Source: Streptomyces sp. CB02980
GTDB taxonomy: Bacteria; Actinomycetota; Actinomycetes; Streptomycetales; Streptomycetaceae
Length of the DNA: 64,000 nt
Direction: 5' to 3'
NCBI RefSeq assembly: GCF_014451325.2
Contig: NZ_JACSCH020000009.1
Coordinates: forward strand, 124,001 to 188,000
In this document: positions 42,125-50,771 of the stretch, piece by piece
Layout of the letters: each line of letters opens with the position of its first letter
Position numbering within the stretch: position 1 is the stretch's first letter
Notes under the pieces: generated by a model
Seen by the model: the letters and a program-made list of their open reading frames with translations, nothing else
What the model was told of the DNA's origin: nothing
Databases searched by the model: none
Made by a program: the position numbers and the translations under genes

Positions 42125-43501
42125 TCAGGCCGCCGAGGCGGGCTCGGGCTCCGCCCGCCGCTCGGTCTTGGCCTTGGCCGGCAGCGTCTCCGGGAGGAGC
42201 GCGAAACAGCCGAGGCTGACGAGGGCGACCACCGTCAGATAGGCCGCGACGCCCCAGGGCGGACCGGAGCCCCCGTCGGAGAGCGCGGTGGCGACGATCG
42301 GGGTGAGCGCGCCTCCCAGGACACCGGCGAGGTTGTAGCCGACGGCGGCACCGGTGCAGCGGACGCGGGGCTCGTACAGCTCCGGGAGGTACGCGGCCAC
42401 CACCGCGAACATCGTGATGAAGGCGAGCAGCGCGCCCAGGAAGCCCAGGAACATCAGGAACGGGCGCGCCGTGTGCAGCAGGGCCACCATCGGGAACATC
42501 CACAGCGCGGAGGCCGCGCACCCCGCCAGGCACAGCGGCCGGCGGCCCCAGCGGTCGGCGAGGATCGCGACGAACGGCGTGGTCGCGCCCTTGATCGCGA
42601 CCGCCGCCATGACACAGGTCAGCATCACCGTGCTGCTCACCCCGAGCCGCTCGGTGCCGTAGGCCAGCGCCCAGGTGGAGACCGTGTAGAAGGTGGCGTA
42701 CCCGACCGCGAGCGCCCCGGCGGTCAGCAGCACGAGCCGCCAGTGGTCACGGGCGACCTCGGCCAGCGGGGCGCCCGCGGTCTGCCCGGCCGCGGACAGC
42801 TTCTCGAACTGCGGGGTCTCCGCGAGCGAGGAGCGCAGCAGCAGCCCGACCGCCGCGAGCACGCCCGCGGCCCAGAACGGCACCCGCCAGCCCCAGGAGC
42901 GGAACTCCGCGTCGCTCAGACCGGCCGAGAGCGCCAGCATCACCCCGTTCGCCAGGAGGAAGCCGATCGACGGGCCGATCTGCGGGAAGCTCGACCAGAG
43001 CGCGCGCCGGTTCTCGGGGGCGTGCTCGGCGGTGAGCAGGACGGCCCCGCCCCACTCGCCGCCGAGGCCCAGACCCTGGAGGAAGCGGAGCACGAGCAGC
43101 AGCAGGGGCGCCGTGATGCCGATCGTCCCGTACGTGGGGACGCAGCCGACCGCGACCGTGGCGCAGCCGGTCAGGAGCAGCGAGGCGAAGAGGACGGGGC
43201 GCCGTCCGTACCGGTCGCCGACGTGGCCGAAGAGGACCGAGCCGAGCGGCCGGGACAGGAAGCCGATGGCGAAGGTGCCGAAGGCCGCAAGCGTCCCGGC
43301 GAGCGGGGAGAAGTTCGGGAAGAAGAGCGGCCCCAGGACGAGGGCGGCGGCGGTCCCGTAGACGAAGAAGTCGAAGAACTCGATGGCGGTGCCGACGAGC
43401 GAGGCGGCGGCGAGCCTGCCCATCGAGGGTGCGGCGGGCACGGCGGGCGGGACGGGCGGAACCGGGGGAGCGGGCGGCGACGGAGCGTTACTGAGGCTCA
43501 T
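42125..43501 (-). CDS. MHS-family MFS transporter (ShiA/ProP-like)
   Basis: A 458-residue metabolite:H+ symporter type major facilitator. The start after a Pro-rich 27-residue lead (MSLSNAPSPP...) is AAASLVGTAIEFFDFFVYGTAAALV (in parts), diagnostic of MHS transporters, with loop signatures GHVGDRYGRRP and ADRWGRRPL, and LRFLQGLGLGGEWGGAVLL. Relatives import shikimate, proline, alpha-ketoglutarate or citrate; the substrate here is unknown. It is convergent with terC, sharing a terminator hairpin, and the MBL gene lies upstream on the same strand. Confidence 0.92.
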   Translation of the reverse strand: MSLSNAPSPPAPPVPPVPPAVPAAPSMGRLAAASLVGTAIEFFDFFVYGTAAALVLGPLFFPNFSPLAGTLAAFGTFAIGFLSRPLGSVLFGHVGDRYGRRPVLFASLLLTGCATVAVGCVPTYGTIGITAPLLLLVLRFLQGLGLGGEWGGAVLLTAEHAPENRRALWSSFPQIGPSIGFLLANGVMLALSAGLSDAEFRSWGWRVPFWAAGVLAAVGLLLRSSLAETPQFEKLSAAGQTAGAPLAEVARDHWRLVLLTAGALAVGYATFYTVSTWALAYGTERLGVSSTVMLTCVMAAVAIKGATTPFVAILADRWGRRPLCLAGCAASALWMFPMVALLHTARPFLMFLGFLGALLAFITMFAVVAAYLPELYEPRVRCTGAAVGYNLAGVLGGALTPIVATALSDGGSGPPWGVAAYLTVVALVSLGCFALLPETLPAKAKTERRAEPEPASAA

Positions 43502-43547
43502 GTCGCGCCAACTACCCCGCCGCCATCCGGGTTACGGGGCGTGCGGA

Positions 43548-43573
43548 AGCGCGCGGCTGCTCAGCCGCGCGCT
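43548..43573 (-). terminator. Hairpin after the MBL hydrolase gene
   Basis: AGCGCGCGGCTG-CT-CAGCCGCGCGCT, a perfect 12-bp stem, lies 29 bases after the MBL stop on the minus strand and 47 bases before the next start. Confidence 0.75.
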
Positions 43574-43601
43574 CTCCGTCTCCGCGGGTTTCCCCGAGGG
43601 G

Positions 43602-44258
43602 CTACCAGCCGCGCTCGCGCCACACGGTGAGCGAGGGCCGCTCGTCACCGAGCGTGGTGTCCTTGCCGTGGCCCGGGTAGATCCAGGACTCGTCCGGGAG
43701 GACCGCGAAGAGCTTGGTCTCCACGTCGTGGATCAGGCTCGCGAAGGCCTCCGGGTCCTTCCAGGTGTTGCCCACTCCGCCGGGGAAGAGGCAGTCGCCG
43801 GTGAAGACGTGCGGGTGGCCGTGCGGGTCGTCGTAGACGAGGGCGATCGAGCCCGGGGTGTGCCCGACCAGGCGGCGCGCGGTCAGCTCGACCCGCCCCA
43901 CCCGGATCGTGTCGCCGTCCTCGACGGGCACGTCGGTCGCCACCGGGATGCCCTCCGCGTCGTACGCGCCGGCGTACGTCACGGCGCCGGTCGCGGCGAC
44001 CACGTCGGCGAGCGCCTGCCAGTGGTCCCCGTGCCGGTGGGTGGTGACGACGGACGTGATGCCGTCGTCACCGATCAGCGTGAGGAGGGTGGCCGCGTCG
44101 TTCGCCGCGTCGATCAGCAGCTGCTCGCCGGTGGCCCGGCAGCGCAGCAGATACGCGTTGTTGTCCATCGGGCCGACCGCGACCTTCGAGATCATCAGGT
44201 CCGTCAGCTCGTGCACGTCCGCCGCCCCGCCGACCTTCACCACTCCGCTGTACGTCAT
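43602..44258 (-). CDS. MBL-fold metallo-hydrolase (glyoxalase II-like)
   Basis: A 218-residue metallo-beta-lactamase-fold enzyme. The metal motif THRHGDHW (HxHxDH, near residue 94), a later His in GHTPGS, the Asp in FTGDCLFPGG and the last His in YPGHG complete the two-metal site. The small size and the FTGDCLF..GGVGNT pattern are close to hydroxyacylglutathione hydrolase-like proteins; in an actinomycete the thioester would be of mycothiol rather than glutathione. ATG 44258 begins MTYSGVVKVGG. The upstream MDMPI-type gene is 50 bp away on the same strand. Confidence 0.9.
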   Translation of the reverse strand: MTYSGVVKVGGAADVHELTDLMISKVAVGPMDNNAYLLRCRATGEQLLIDAANDAATLLTLIGDDGITSVVTTHRHGDHWQALADVVAATGAVTYAGAYDAEGIPVATDVPVEDGDTIRVGRVELTARRLVGHTPGSIALVYDDPHGHPHVFTGDCLFPGGVGNTWKDPEAFASLIHDVETKLFAVLPDESWIYPGHGKDTTLGDERPSLTVWRERGW

Positions 44259-44308
44259 GCGCTCAGACTATCGCCGGGCACCGACGGGCGGGGTCCCGGC
44301 CGCCGGGA

Positions 44309-45010
44309 CTACAAGGGCGGGAGCTCCGGAAGGTGGTCGCCCTCGAGGACGGCGAGATGGGCCCCCTTGAGGTCGCGGCCGGAGAGCCAGCCGAGCAGCT
44401 CCACGGCGGGGCCGCCCAGGACGACGGGGGCACCGTCGGCGCCGCCGGTCGTCCAGCCGGGGCCGTTCTCCTCGTACCCGATGCGGAGCGTCACCGGCGG
44501 GACCTCGGGGCGGCCGGACCAGCGGTCCGCGAGGAACTCGATCTCCCGCAGGACGAACTCCTCGGGAAGGTCCTTGAGGTCGTAGCCGATCCCCAGGTCG
44601 ACGTGGTGCAGGTCCACCTCGACCCAGCGGCGGAAGGGGATACGGGCGGCCGCGTCCGTGACGCCGTTGCGGAGTTCCACGGTCCGCGCCCAGTCGGCGG
44701 GCTCGGCGCCGACGGTCTGGAAGCGCTCGGCGCTCTCGCGCAAGTCGGCGACATGGACGTCCAGCGGGCGCGGGGCGTCGCGCTCGATGTCGGTGTCGCG
44801 GGTCGCGGCGTCCTCGTACATGGGCCGGCCCCGGAGGACGTTCACCAGAGCGTCGGCGTTGCGGGCGATGTGGGCCAGAACATGGCCGCGGGTCCAGCCG
44901 GGAAGCCGTGACGGCTCGGCCAGCGCCGCGTTGTCCAGGGAGGCGGCTGCGTCGAGGAGTCGCTCGGTCGCTTCGCGTACAGAGGCCAGGTCACGCACAT
45001 GGTCGATCAT
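44309..45010 (-). CDS. Maleylpyruvate isomerase / DinB-type mycothiol-dependent protein
   Basis: A 233-residue protein of the MDMPI-N (DinB-like four-helix bundle) family. The motif LPGWTRGHVLAHIARNADAL provides the first metal His, RWVEVDLHHVDLG the Glu and further His of the zinc site, and a C-terminal domain of about 75 residues follows. Such proteins use mycothiol as co-substrate, for example in maleylpyruvate isomerisation. ATG 45010 gives MIDHVRDLAS; the -10 box TAGGGT ends 7 bases before it, so the transcript is probably leaderless. The upstream reading frame to 45136 would be unusual and cross the promoter. It is divergent from uvrA. Confidence 0.88.
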   Translation of the reverse strand: MIDHVRDLASVREATERLLDAAASLDNAALAEPSRLPGWTRGHVLAHIARNADALVNVLRGRPMYEDAATRDTDIERDAPRPLDVHVADLRESAERFQTVGAEPADWARTVELRNGVTDAAARIPFRRWVEVDLHHVDLGIGYDLKDLPEEFVLREIEFLADRWSGRPEVPPVTLRIGYEENGPGWTTGGADGAPVVLGGPAVELLGWLSGRDLKGAHLAVLEGDHLPELPPL

Positions 45011-45017
45011 GGCGCCG

Positions 45018-45046
45018 ACCCTAGCGCCGCCACTCGATCGGGTGAA
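45018..45046 (-). promoter_or_regulatory. Promoter of the MDMPI-type gene, partly RecA-NDp-like
   Basis: On the minus strand TTCACC (45041-45046), 17 bases, TAGGGT (45018-45023). The spacer also holds AGTGGC five bases before TAGGGT, one base short of the RecA-NDp spacing, so membership in that class is uncertain. Confidence 0.55.
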
Positions 45047-45199
45047 GCGGTGCGATCGAGGCCGGAAATCGAATGTACGTGCTATAAGCTCGACGGAAGC
45101 ATCCGGCATCCTTGGTTGTTGGGTACACAGGCACATCCAGACATCTCTGCGACCCGCACTCTCTGTGCCTCCGCTCTCTCAAGAAAGGTGCGGACCGGC

Positions 45200-48100
45200 G
45201 TGACCGACCGTCTCATCGTTCGTGGCGCTCGTGAGCACAACCTCAAGAACGTCTCGCTCGACCTCCCGCGTGACTCCCTGATCGTCTTCACCGGGCTCTC
45301 GGGATCGGGCAAGTCCTCCCTCGCGTTCGACACGATCTTCGCCGAGGGGCAGCGCCGCTACGTCGAGTCGCTCTCCTCGTACGCCCGGCAGTTCCTCGGC
45401 CAGATGGACAAGCCGGACGTCGACTTCATCGAAGGTCTGTCGCCCGCGGTCTCCATCGACCAGAAGTCGACCTCGCGCAACCCGCGCTCGACGGTCGGCA
45501 CCATCACCGAGGTCTACGACTACCTCCGCCTGCTCTTCGCCCGCATCGGCAAGCCGCACTGTCCCGAGTGTCACCGGCCGATCTCCCGCCAGTCGCCGCA
45601 GGCCATCGTCGACAAGGTCCTCGAACTCCCCGAGGGCAGCCGCTTCCAGGTGCTCTCCCCGCTCGTGCGCGAGCGCAAGGGCGAGTTCGTCGACCTCTTC
45701 GCCGACCTCCAGACCAAGGGCTACAGCCGCGCCCGCGTCGACGGCGTGACCGTACAGCTGAGCGAACCGCCGACGCTGAAGAAGCAGGAGAAGCACACGA
45801 TCGAGGTAGTCGTCGACCGCCTCACCGTGAAGGACAGTGCCAAGCGCCGCCTCACCGACTCCGTCGAGACCGCGCTCGGACTCTCCGGCGGCATGGTCGT
45901 GCTCGACTTCGTCGACCTCGCCGAGGACGACCCCGAGCGCGAGCGGATGTACTCGGAGCACCTCTACTGCCCGTACGACGACCTGTCCTTCGAGGAGCTG
46001 GAGCCGCGCTCCTTCTCCTTCAACTCGCCGTTCGGCGCCTGCCCCGACTGCACCGGCATCGGAACCCGCATGGAGGTCGACCCGGAGCTGATCGTCCCCG
46101 ACGAGGACAAGTCCCTCGACGAGGGCGCGATCCACCCCTGGTCGCACGGCCACACCAAGGAGTACTTCGGCCGGCTCATCGGCGGTCTGTCGCAGGCCCT
46201 CGGCTTCAGCACGGACATGCCGTACGCGGGACTGCCGCAGCGCGCCAAGAAGGCGCTGATGTACGGCCACAAGACCCAGGTCGAGGTGCGCTACCGCAAC
46301 CGGTACGGCAGGGAGCGGGCGTACACGACCCCGGCCTTCGAAGGTGCCGTCTCCTTCGTCAAGCGGCGCCACACCGAGGCCGAGAGCGACTCCAGCCGCG
46401 AGCGCTTCGAGGGCTACATGCGCGAGGTGCCGTGCCCCACCTGTGAGGGCACCCGCCTCAAGCCGATCGTCCTCGCGGTCACGGTCATGGAGAAGTCCAT
46501 CGCCGAGGTCTCCGCGATGTCGATCAGCGACTGCGCCGAGTTCCTCTCCCGCCTCACGCTGAACGCCCGGGACAAGAAGATCGCCGAGCGGGTCCTCAAG
46601 GAGGTCAACGAGCGGCTGCGCTTCCTCGTCGACGTCGGCCTCGACTACCTCTCGCTCAACCGCGCCGCGGGCACCCTCTCCGGCGGCGAGGCCCAGCGCA
46701 TCCGGCTCGCCACCCAGATCGGCTCCGGCCTGGTCGGCGTGTTGTACGTGCTCGACGAGCCGTCCATCGGCCTCCACCAGCGCGACAACCACCGGCTCAT
46801 CGAGACCCTCGTACGGCTCCGGGACATGGGCAACACGCTCATCGTCGTCGAGCACGACGAGGACACCATCAAGGTCGCCGACTGGATCGTCGACATCGGC
46901 CCCGGCGCCGGTGAGCACGGCGGCAAGGTCGTCCACTCCGGCACCTTGAAGGAGCTCCTCGGCAACGAGGAGTCGATGACCGGGCAGTACCTGTCCGGCC
47001 GCCGGGAGATCCCCACCCCGGACATCCGCCGCCCGGTCGACCCCGGCCGCCGGCTCACCGTGCACGGGGCCCGCGAGAACAACCTGCAGGACATCGACGT
47101 CTCCTTCCCGCTGGGTGTCCTCACCGCCGTCACCGGCGTCTCCGGCTCCGGCAAGTCGACCCTGGTCAACGACATCCTCTACACCCACCTCGCGCGCGAG
47201 CTGAACGGCGCCAAGTCGGTGCCCGGCCGGCACACGCGCGTGGACGGCGACGACCTCGTCGACAAGGTCGTGCACGTCGACCAGTCCCCGATCGGCCGCA
47301 CCCCGCGGTCGAACCCGGCGACGTACACCGGAGTCTTCGACCACGTCCGCAAGCTCTTCGCCGAGACGATGGAGGCCAAGGTCCGGGGCTACCTGCCCGG
47401 CCGGTTCTCCTTCAACGTCAAGGGCGGCCGCTGCGAGAACTGCTCCGGCGACGGCACGATCAAGATCGAGATGAACTTCCTCCCGGACGTCTACGTCCCG
47501 TGCGAGGTCTGCCACGGCGACCGGTACAACCGGGAGACCCTGGAGGTCCACTACAAGGGCAAGTCCATCGCCGAAGTCCTGAACATGCCGATCGAGGAGG
47601 CCCTGGACTTCTTCGAGGCCGTCCCGACCATCGCGCGCCACCTGCGCACGCTCAACGAGGTCGGCCTCGGGTACGTCCGGCTCGGCCAGTCCGCGCCGAC
47701 GCTCTCGGGCGGCGAGGCGCAGCGCGTGAAGCTCGCCTCCGAGCTCCAGAAGCGCTCCACGGGCCGCACGGTCTACGTCCTGGACGAGCCGACCACCGGT
47801 CTGCACTTCGAGGACATCTCGAAGCTGATCAAGGTCCTGTCCGGTCTGGTCGACAAGGGCAACTCGGTGATCGTCATCGAGCACAACCTCGATGTCATCA
47901 AGACCGCCGACTGGCTCATCGACATGGGCCCCGAGGGCGGCAGCGGCGGCGGCCTGGTCGTCGCCGAGGGCACGCCGGAGGAGGTCGCCTCGGTCCCCGC
48001 GAGCCACACCGGCAAGTTCCTCCGCGAGATCCTCGACGCGGACCGGGTCAGCGACGCCGGGGTGACCGTCCCGGCGGCCCGGGGGACGAGGAAGACGGCG

Positions 48101-48271
48101 GCGAAGAAGGCTCCGGTCAAGGCGCCCGCCAAGAAGGCCGCGGCCACGAAGACGGTCGCCACGACCAGGAAGGCCGCGGCGACCAAGACGGCCGCCACGA
48201 AGACGGCCACGAAGGCGACCGCCACCAAGGCCGCCGCGAAGAAGGCGACGACGCGGGCCCGCAAGGCCTGA
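45200..48271 (+). CDS. uvrA: Excinuclease ABC subunit A with Lys/Ala-rich tail
   Basis: A 1023-residue damage-sensing ATPase of nucleotide excision repair. It has two ABC modules: first Walker A GLSGSGKSS near residue 34 with signature LSGGEAQRIRLA, second Walker A GVSGSGKST near 650 with LSGGEAQRVKLA, and the zinc modules CPEC...; CPDC and CPTC; CENCSGDG...CEVC. The typical family length is 940-970. Here a tail of about 65 residues after HTGKFLREIL is made of repeated AAKKAPAKKAAATK-like segments, resembling histone H1 tails. Start GTG 45200 with GAAAGG about 10 bases upstream. No RecA-NDp or LexA site was found in the divergent region. Confidence 0.98.
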   Translation: MTDRLIVRGAREHNLKNVSLDLPRDSLIVFTGLSGSGKSSLAFDTIFAEGQRRYVESLSSYARQFLGQMDKPDVDFIEGLSPAVSIDQKSTSRNPRSTVGTITEVYDYLRLLFARIGKPHCPECHRPISRQSPQAIVDKVLELPEGSRFQVLSPLVRERKGEFVDLFADLQTKGYSRARVDGVTVQLSEPPTLKKQEKHTIEVVVDRLTVKDSAKRRLTDSVETALGLSGGMVVLDFVDLAEDDPERERMYSEHLYCPYDDLSFEELEPRSFSFNSPFGACPDCTGIGTRMEVDPELIVPDEDKSLDEGAIHPWSHGHTKEYFGRLIGGLSQALGFSTDMPYAGLPQRAKKALMYGHKTQVEVRYRNRYGRERAYTTPAFEGAVSFVKRRHTEAESDSSRERFEGYMREVPCPTCEGTRLKPIVLAVTVMEKSIAEVSAMSISDCAEFLSRLTLNARDKKIAERVLKEVNERLRFLVDVGLDYLSLNRAAGTLSGGEAQRIRLATQIGSGLVGVLYVLDEPSIGLHQRDNHRLIETLVRLRDMGNTLIVVEHDEDTIKVADWIVDIGPGAGEHGGKVVHSGTLKELLGNEESMTGQYLSGRREIPTPDIRRPVDPGRRLTVHGARENNLQDIDVSFPLGVLTAVTGVSGSGKSTLVNDILYTHLARELNGAKSVPGRHTRVDGDDLVDKVVHVDQSPIGRTPRSNPATYTGVFDHVRKLFAETMEAKVRGYLPGRFSFNVKGGRCENCSGDGTIKIEMNFLPDVYVPCEVCHGDRYNRETLEVHYKGKSIAEVLNMPIEEALDFFEAVPTIARHLRTLNEVGLGYVRLGQSAPTLSGGEAQRVKLASELQKRSTGRTVYVLDEPTTGLHFEDISKLIKVLSGLVDKGNSVIVIEHNLDVIKTADWLIDMGPEGGSGGGLVVAEGTPEEVASVPASHTGKFLREILDADRVSDAGVTVPAARGTRKTAAKKAPVKAPAKKAAATKTVATTRKAAATKTAATKTATKATATKAAAKKATTRARKA

Positions 48272-48280
48272 CGCTCCCGG

Positions 48281-48305
48281 CAGGGCCCCCTCCTCGGGGG
48301 CCCTG
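48281..48305 (+). terminator. uvrA terminator
   Basis: CAGGGCCCCC-TCCTC-GGGGGCCCTG, a perfect 10-bp stem, 9 bases after the uvrA stop. Confidence 0.85.
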
Positions 48306-48406
48306 CTCCGTCTCGGGACGGACCCCGGGCCCGGCCGCCGGCGCCGGGAACCCCGCCGGTATCGTCGGTTCGGTCACGCCTTGCCCCGATCCACCGTGGA
48401 GCGCCC

Positions 48407-48844
48407 ATGTCCGGCCAGTCCAGCCGCCGCACCGTACTGAAGGGCGCCGCTCTCGCCGGTGCCGCCGGGCTGGGAGTCGCCGCGTGCTCCACCGAATCCA
48501 AGCTGGGCCACGCCGGAGTCCCGACCCCGACCGCCCCGGTCGCCCTCGGCGCCCCGGACGAGATCCCCGTCGGCGGCGCCAAGCTCTACCGCGAGCAGAA
48601 GGTCGTGGTGAGCTGCCCGGCCAAGGGCGAGTACAAGGCGTTCAGCGCCCAGTGCACCCACGCCGGCTGCGTCCTCGACAAGATCGAGAACAACGAGGGC
48701 AACTGCCCCTGCCACGGCAGCCGGTTCGACGTGACGACCGGCAAGGCACTCAAGGGCCCGGCCACCGTCCCGCTCCCCGCCGTCCCGGTCCGGGTCGAGA
48801 ACGGCAAGCTGATCGCGGGCCCCGAGACCGCGCCCAAGGCCTGA
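48407..48844 (+). CDS. Tat-exported Rieske [2Fe-2S] lipoprotein
   Basis: A 145-residue exported iron-sulfur protein. The N-terminus has the twin-arginine signal SRRTVLKGAAL and a lipobox VAACS at Cys27, so it is folded first, exported by Tat and lipidated. The Rieske cluster ligands are complete: CTHAGC and CPCHGSRF (CxH...CxxH, with the two extra Cys that form the stabilising disulfide). It is a stand-alone Rieske ferredoxin of the kind frequent in Streptomyces; the redox partner is unknown. GGAG is 5 bases before ATG 48407. Confidence 0.93.
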   Translation: MSGQSSRRTVLKGAALAGAAGLGVAACSTESKLGHAGVPTPTAPVALGAPDEIPVGGAKLYREQKVVVSCPAKGEYKAFSAQCTHAGCVLDKIENNEGNCPCHGSRFDVTTGKALKGPATVPLPAVPVRVENGKLIAGPETAPKA

Positions 48845-48848
48845 GCCG

Positions 48849-48995
48849 AGCCCCGCGCCCGTCGGGTCCGGTCCGCGTCGGGCCCCGCGCCTGTCGGGTC
48901 CGGTCCGCGTCGGGCCCCGCGCCTGTCGGGTCCGGTCCGCGTCGGGCCCCGCGCCTGTCGGGTCCGGTCCGCGTCGGGCCCCGCGCCCGTCGGTC
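48849..48995. repeat. 32-bp tandem repeat array, four copies plus a partial fifth
   Basis: A 32-bp unit beginning GGCCCCGCGCCTGTCGGGTC recurs at 48849, 48881, 48913 and 48945 (units 2 and 3 identical), with a decayed fifth from 48977. It lies between the convergent Rieske and HTH genes. There are no spacers, so it is not a CRISPR. Confidence 0.97.
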
Positions 48996-49010
48996 CCCGC
49001 CCCCGTCAGG

Positions 49011-49940
49011 TCAGGTCCAGTCCCAGTCGATCCCCAGGATCCCGGGGCGTACCCCCTGCTCCACGACGTGCACCGTGCGGTGCCGGCCACTCACGGTCAG
49101 CTCCGCCCGGCCACCGCGCGGCGCCCCCGTCGAGGCCTGCGCGAACCGCCGGCACCGCACCGGCAGCGCCGCCTCGTCGAAGCGCACCTGCAGCACGTAC
49201 TGCCCGCCCGCGAAGCTGAACCCGCGCACGTACTCCCCGCTCGGTCCCGCCGTACCGTCCTCGAAGCCGTACGAGAAGGGGTACGTGTCCCCGGCGCGCA
49301 GCCGCGTGTCGAAGAGCAGCTCCGCCACCAGCACCCCCGTCCCCGCGTCCCATCGCACCCGCCCCGTCCGGCAGTTCTCCGCCGCCCGCACCGTGACCCG
49401 TGACGGGTCACAGCCCGGGTCCCCGTGGTGGATGGCCAGATAGCGGTCCACGCCGTCCCGGTGCGCCCGTACGACCTGCTGCGACTCGCGCCCGACCAGC
49501 TCCCGCCCGGCCCCGATCCGTACCCGCTCGTGGTGTCCCACCGTGTGCAGCCCGCCGTCGGTCGGCGACTCGAGGCCCGCGAGGAGCTCCTCGACGGAGC
49601 CGGACGCCTCCACGAGCGAGCGGTACGAACGGGCCGCCGGTCGCTCCACCTCGGACCGCGCGGACGCGTCCTCCGTGAGCAGTCGAAGCAGCGAGTTCCC
49701 CGGCAGCTGGAGCACCTCCTCCAGCGCGCGGACCGCCTTCAGCGACTCCGGCCGCTGGGGGCGGCGGGCGCCCTGCTGCCAGTAGCTCAGACTCGTCACC
49801 CCGACCTTGACGCCCCGGTGCGCGAGATGGTGCTGGACCCGCTGGAGCGGCAGCCCGCGCACGGCCAGCGCGGTGCGCAGCGCCAGATGGAAGGGGCCGG
49901 TGTGCAGGAGCTGCACCAGATCGGCCTCGGTGTGGCTCAC
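49011..49940 (-). CDS. Cryptic-loci helix-turn-helix (XRE-like) protein
   Basis: A 309-residue protein with an N-terminal helix-turn-helix (about residues 15-75: PFHLALRTALAVRGLPLQRVQHHLAHRG in parts, SLSYWQQGARRPQRPESLKAV), resembling XRE-type DNA-binding domains, then a linker and a C-terminal beta-rich domain (GYVRGFSFAGGQYVLQVRFDEAA in parts). The C-terminal domain is not recognised but is conserved in streptomycete regulators of this layout. It may be a one-component regulator with an internal sensor. Its target is unknown; the papain-like protease gene is divergent from it, 238 bp away, and is a candidate. Confidence 0.78.
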   Translation of the reverse strand: MSHTEADLVQLLHTGPFHLALRTALAVRGLPLQRVQHHLAHRGVKVGVTSLSYWQQGARRPQRPESLKAVRALEEVLQLPGNSLLRLLTEDASARSEVERPAARSYRSLVEASGSVEELLAGLESPTDGGLHTVGHHERVRIGAGRELVGRESQQVVRAHRDGVDRYLAIHHGDPGCDPSRVTVRAAENCRTGRVRWDAGTGVLVAELLFDTRLRAGDTYPFSYGFEDGTAGPSGEYVRGFSFAGGQYVLQVRFDEAALPVRCRRFAQASTGAPRGGRAELTVSGRHRTVHVVEQGVRPGILGIDWDWT

Positions 49941-50178
49941 GAGGGCTCCTCAGTGAACGTTCACGACAGGGGAGCGGAGCGTGGCGCCGCGTGGGGTGGG
50001 CGGGCAGGTGGGCCGAGGGCGTCCGTTCACACCCGGGTCACACCGTTCACAGTCCGATGTCATCCCGCATTGAAGCGTGTTGACCGGATCCGGACAACGG
50101 CAGATGCTCCTGACCAGCGTCCGGACGCGCTCCTCCACCCCCCACATCCCCACACCCCCCCGCTCTGGGAGGAACGCG

Positions 50179-50766
50179 ATGCGCAGAAGAAAGCTGAACC
50201 TCGCGGCACTTGCCGCAGCCGCCCTCTTTCTCGTCCCCACCACCTCGGCGTCCGCCGCACCCGCCGGCGAGGACGTGGCCGCCCTCGGCTCCAAGCGGCT
50301 GAACATCACCATGCAGGCCCAGCAGAAGACCAACTGGTGCTGGGCGGCCGGCGGCAACACCATCGCCACCTGGTTCGGCCGGAACTACAGCCAGAACCAG
50401 TTCTGCAACGCCGCCTTCAACCGCCAGCAGGGCTACGACTGCCCCAACAACCAGGCCACCCTCGGCAACGTCCAGACCGGCCTCAGCTGGGCCGGCATCA
50501 ACCCCGGCTCCTACGTGACCGGCTGGCTGCGCTACTCCACCGTCCAGACCGAGATCAACGCCGACCGGCCCGTCGAGACCCGCATCCAGTGGTCGAGCGG
50601 CGGCGGCCACATGCACGTGATCTACGGCTACGACGACGCCGACAGCTGGGTCTACTGGGGCGATCCCTGGCCGTCGAGCGACCGCTACAACTGGGCCTCG
50701 CACGCCTGGTACGTCGACAACAACTCCTTCTCCTGGACCCACTCGCTCTACCGGATAGGGGCGTGA
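50179..50766 (+). CDS. Secreted papain-like cysteine protease
   Basis: A 195-residue exported protein: signal peptide (about residues 1-29, ending ASAAP), then a compact papain-like/C39-type fold. The catalytic Cys is in TNWCWAAGG (near residue 52) and the His in GGGHMHVIYGYDD (near 150), with WGDPWPSSD next, the usual place of the third residue. A Gln precedes the Cys in AQQKTNW as the oxyanion donor. It would cut peptides or wall-linked substrates outside the cell. GGGAGGAA is 6 bases before the ATG. The next gene starts 5 bp later, so they are coupled. Confidence 0.88.
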   Translation: MRRRKLNLAALAAAALFLVPTTSASAAPAGEDVAALGSKRLNITMQAQQKTNWCWAAGGNTIATWFGRNYSQNQFCNAAFNRQQGYDCPNNQATLGNVQTGLSWAGINPGSYVTGWLRYSTVQTEINADRPVETRIQWSSGGGHMHVIYGYDDADSWVYWGDPWPSSDRYNWASHAWYVDNNSFSWTHSLYRIGA

Positions 50767-50771
50767 CGACG

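Noticed and set aside
45011..45199. LexA or RecA-NDp site for uvrA
   Set aside because: Searching both strands by eye gave only CGAATGTACGTGCT, which does not fit either consensus.
48849..48995. Possible CRISPR array from the 32-bp periodicity
   Set aside because: Copies follow one another with no spacers and there are no cas genes in the window.
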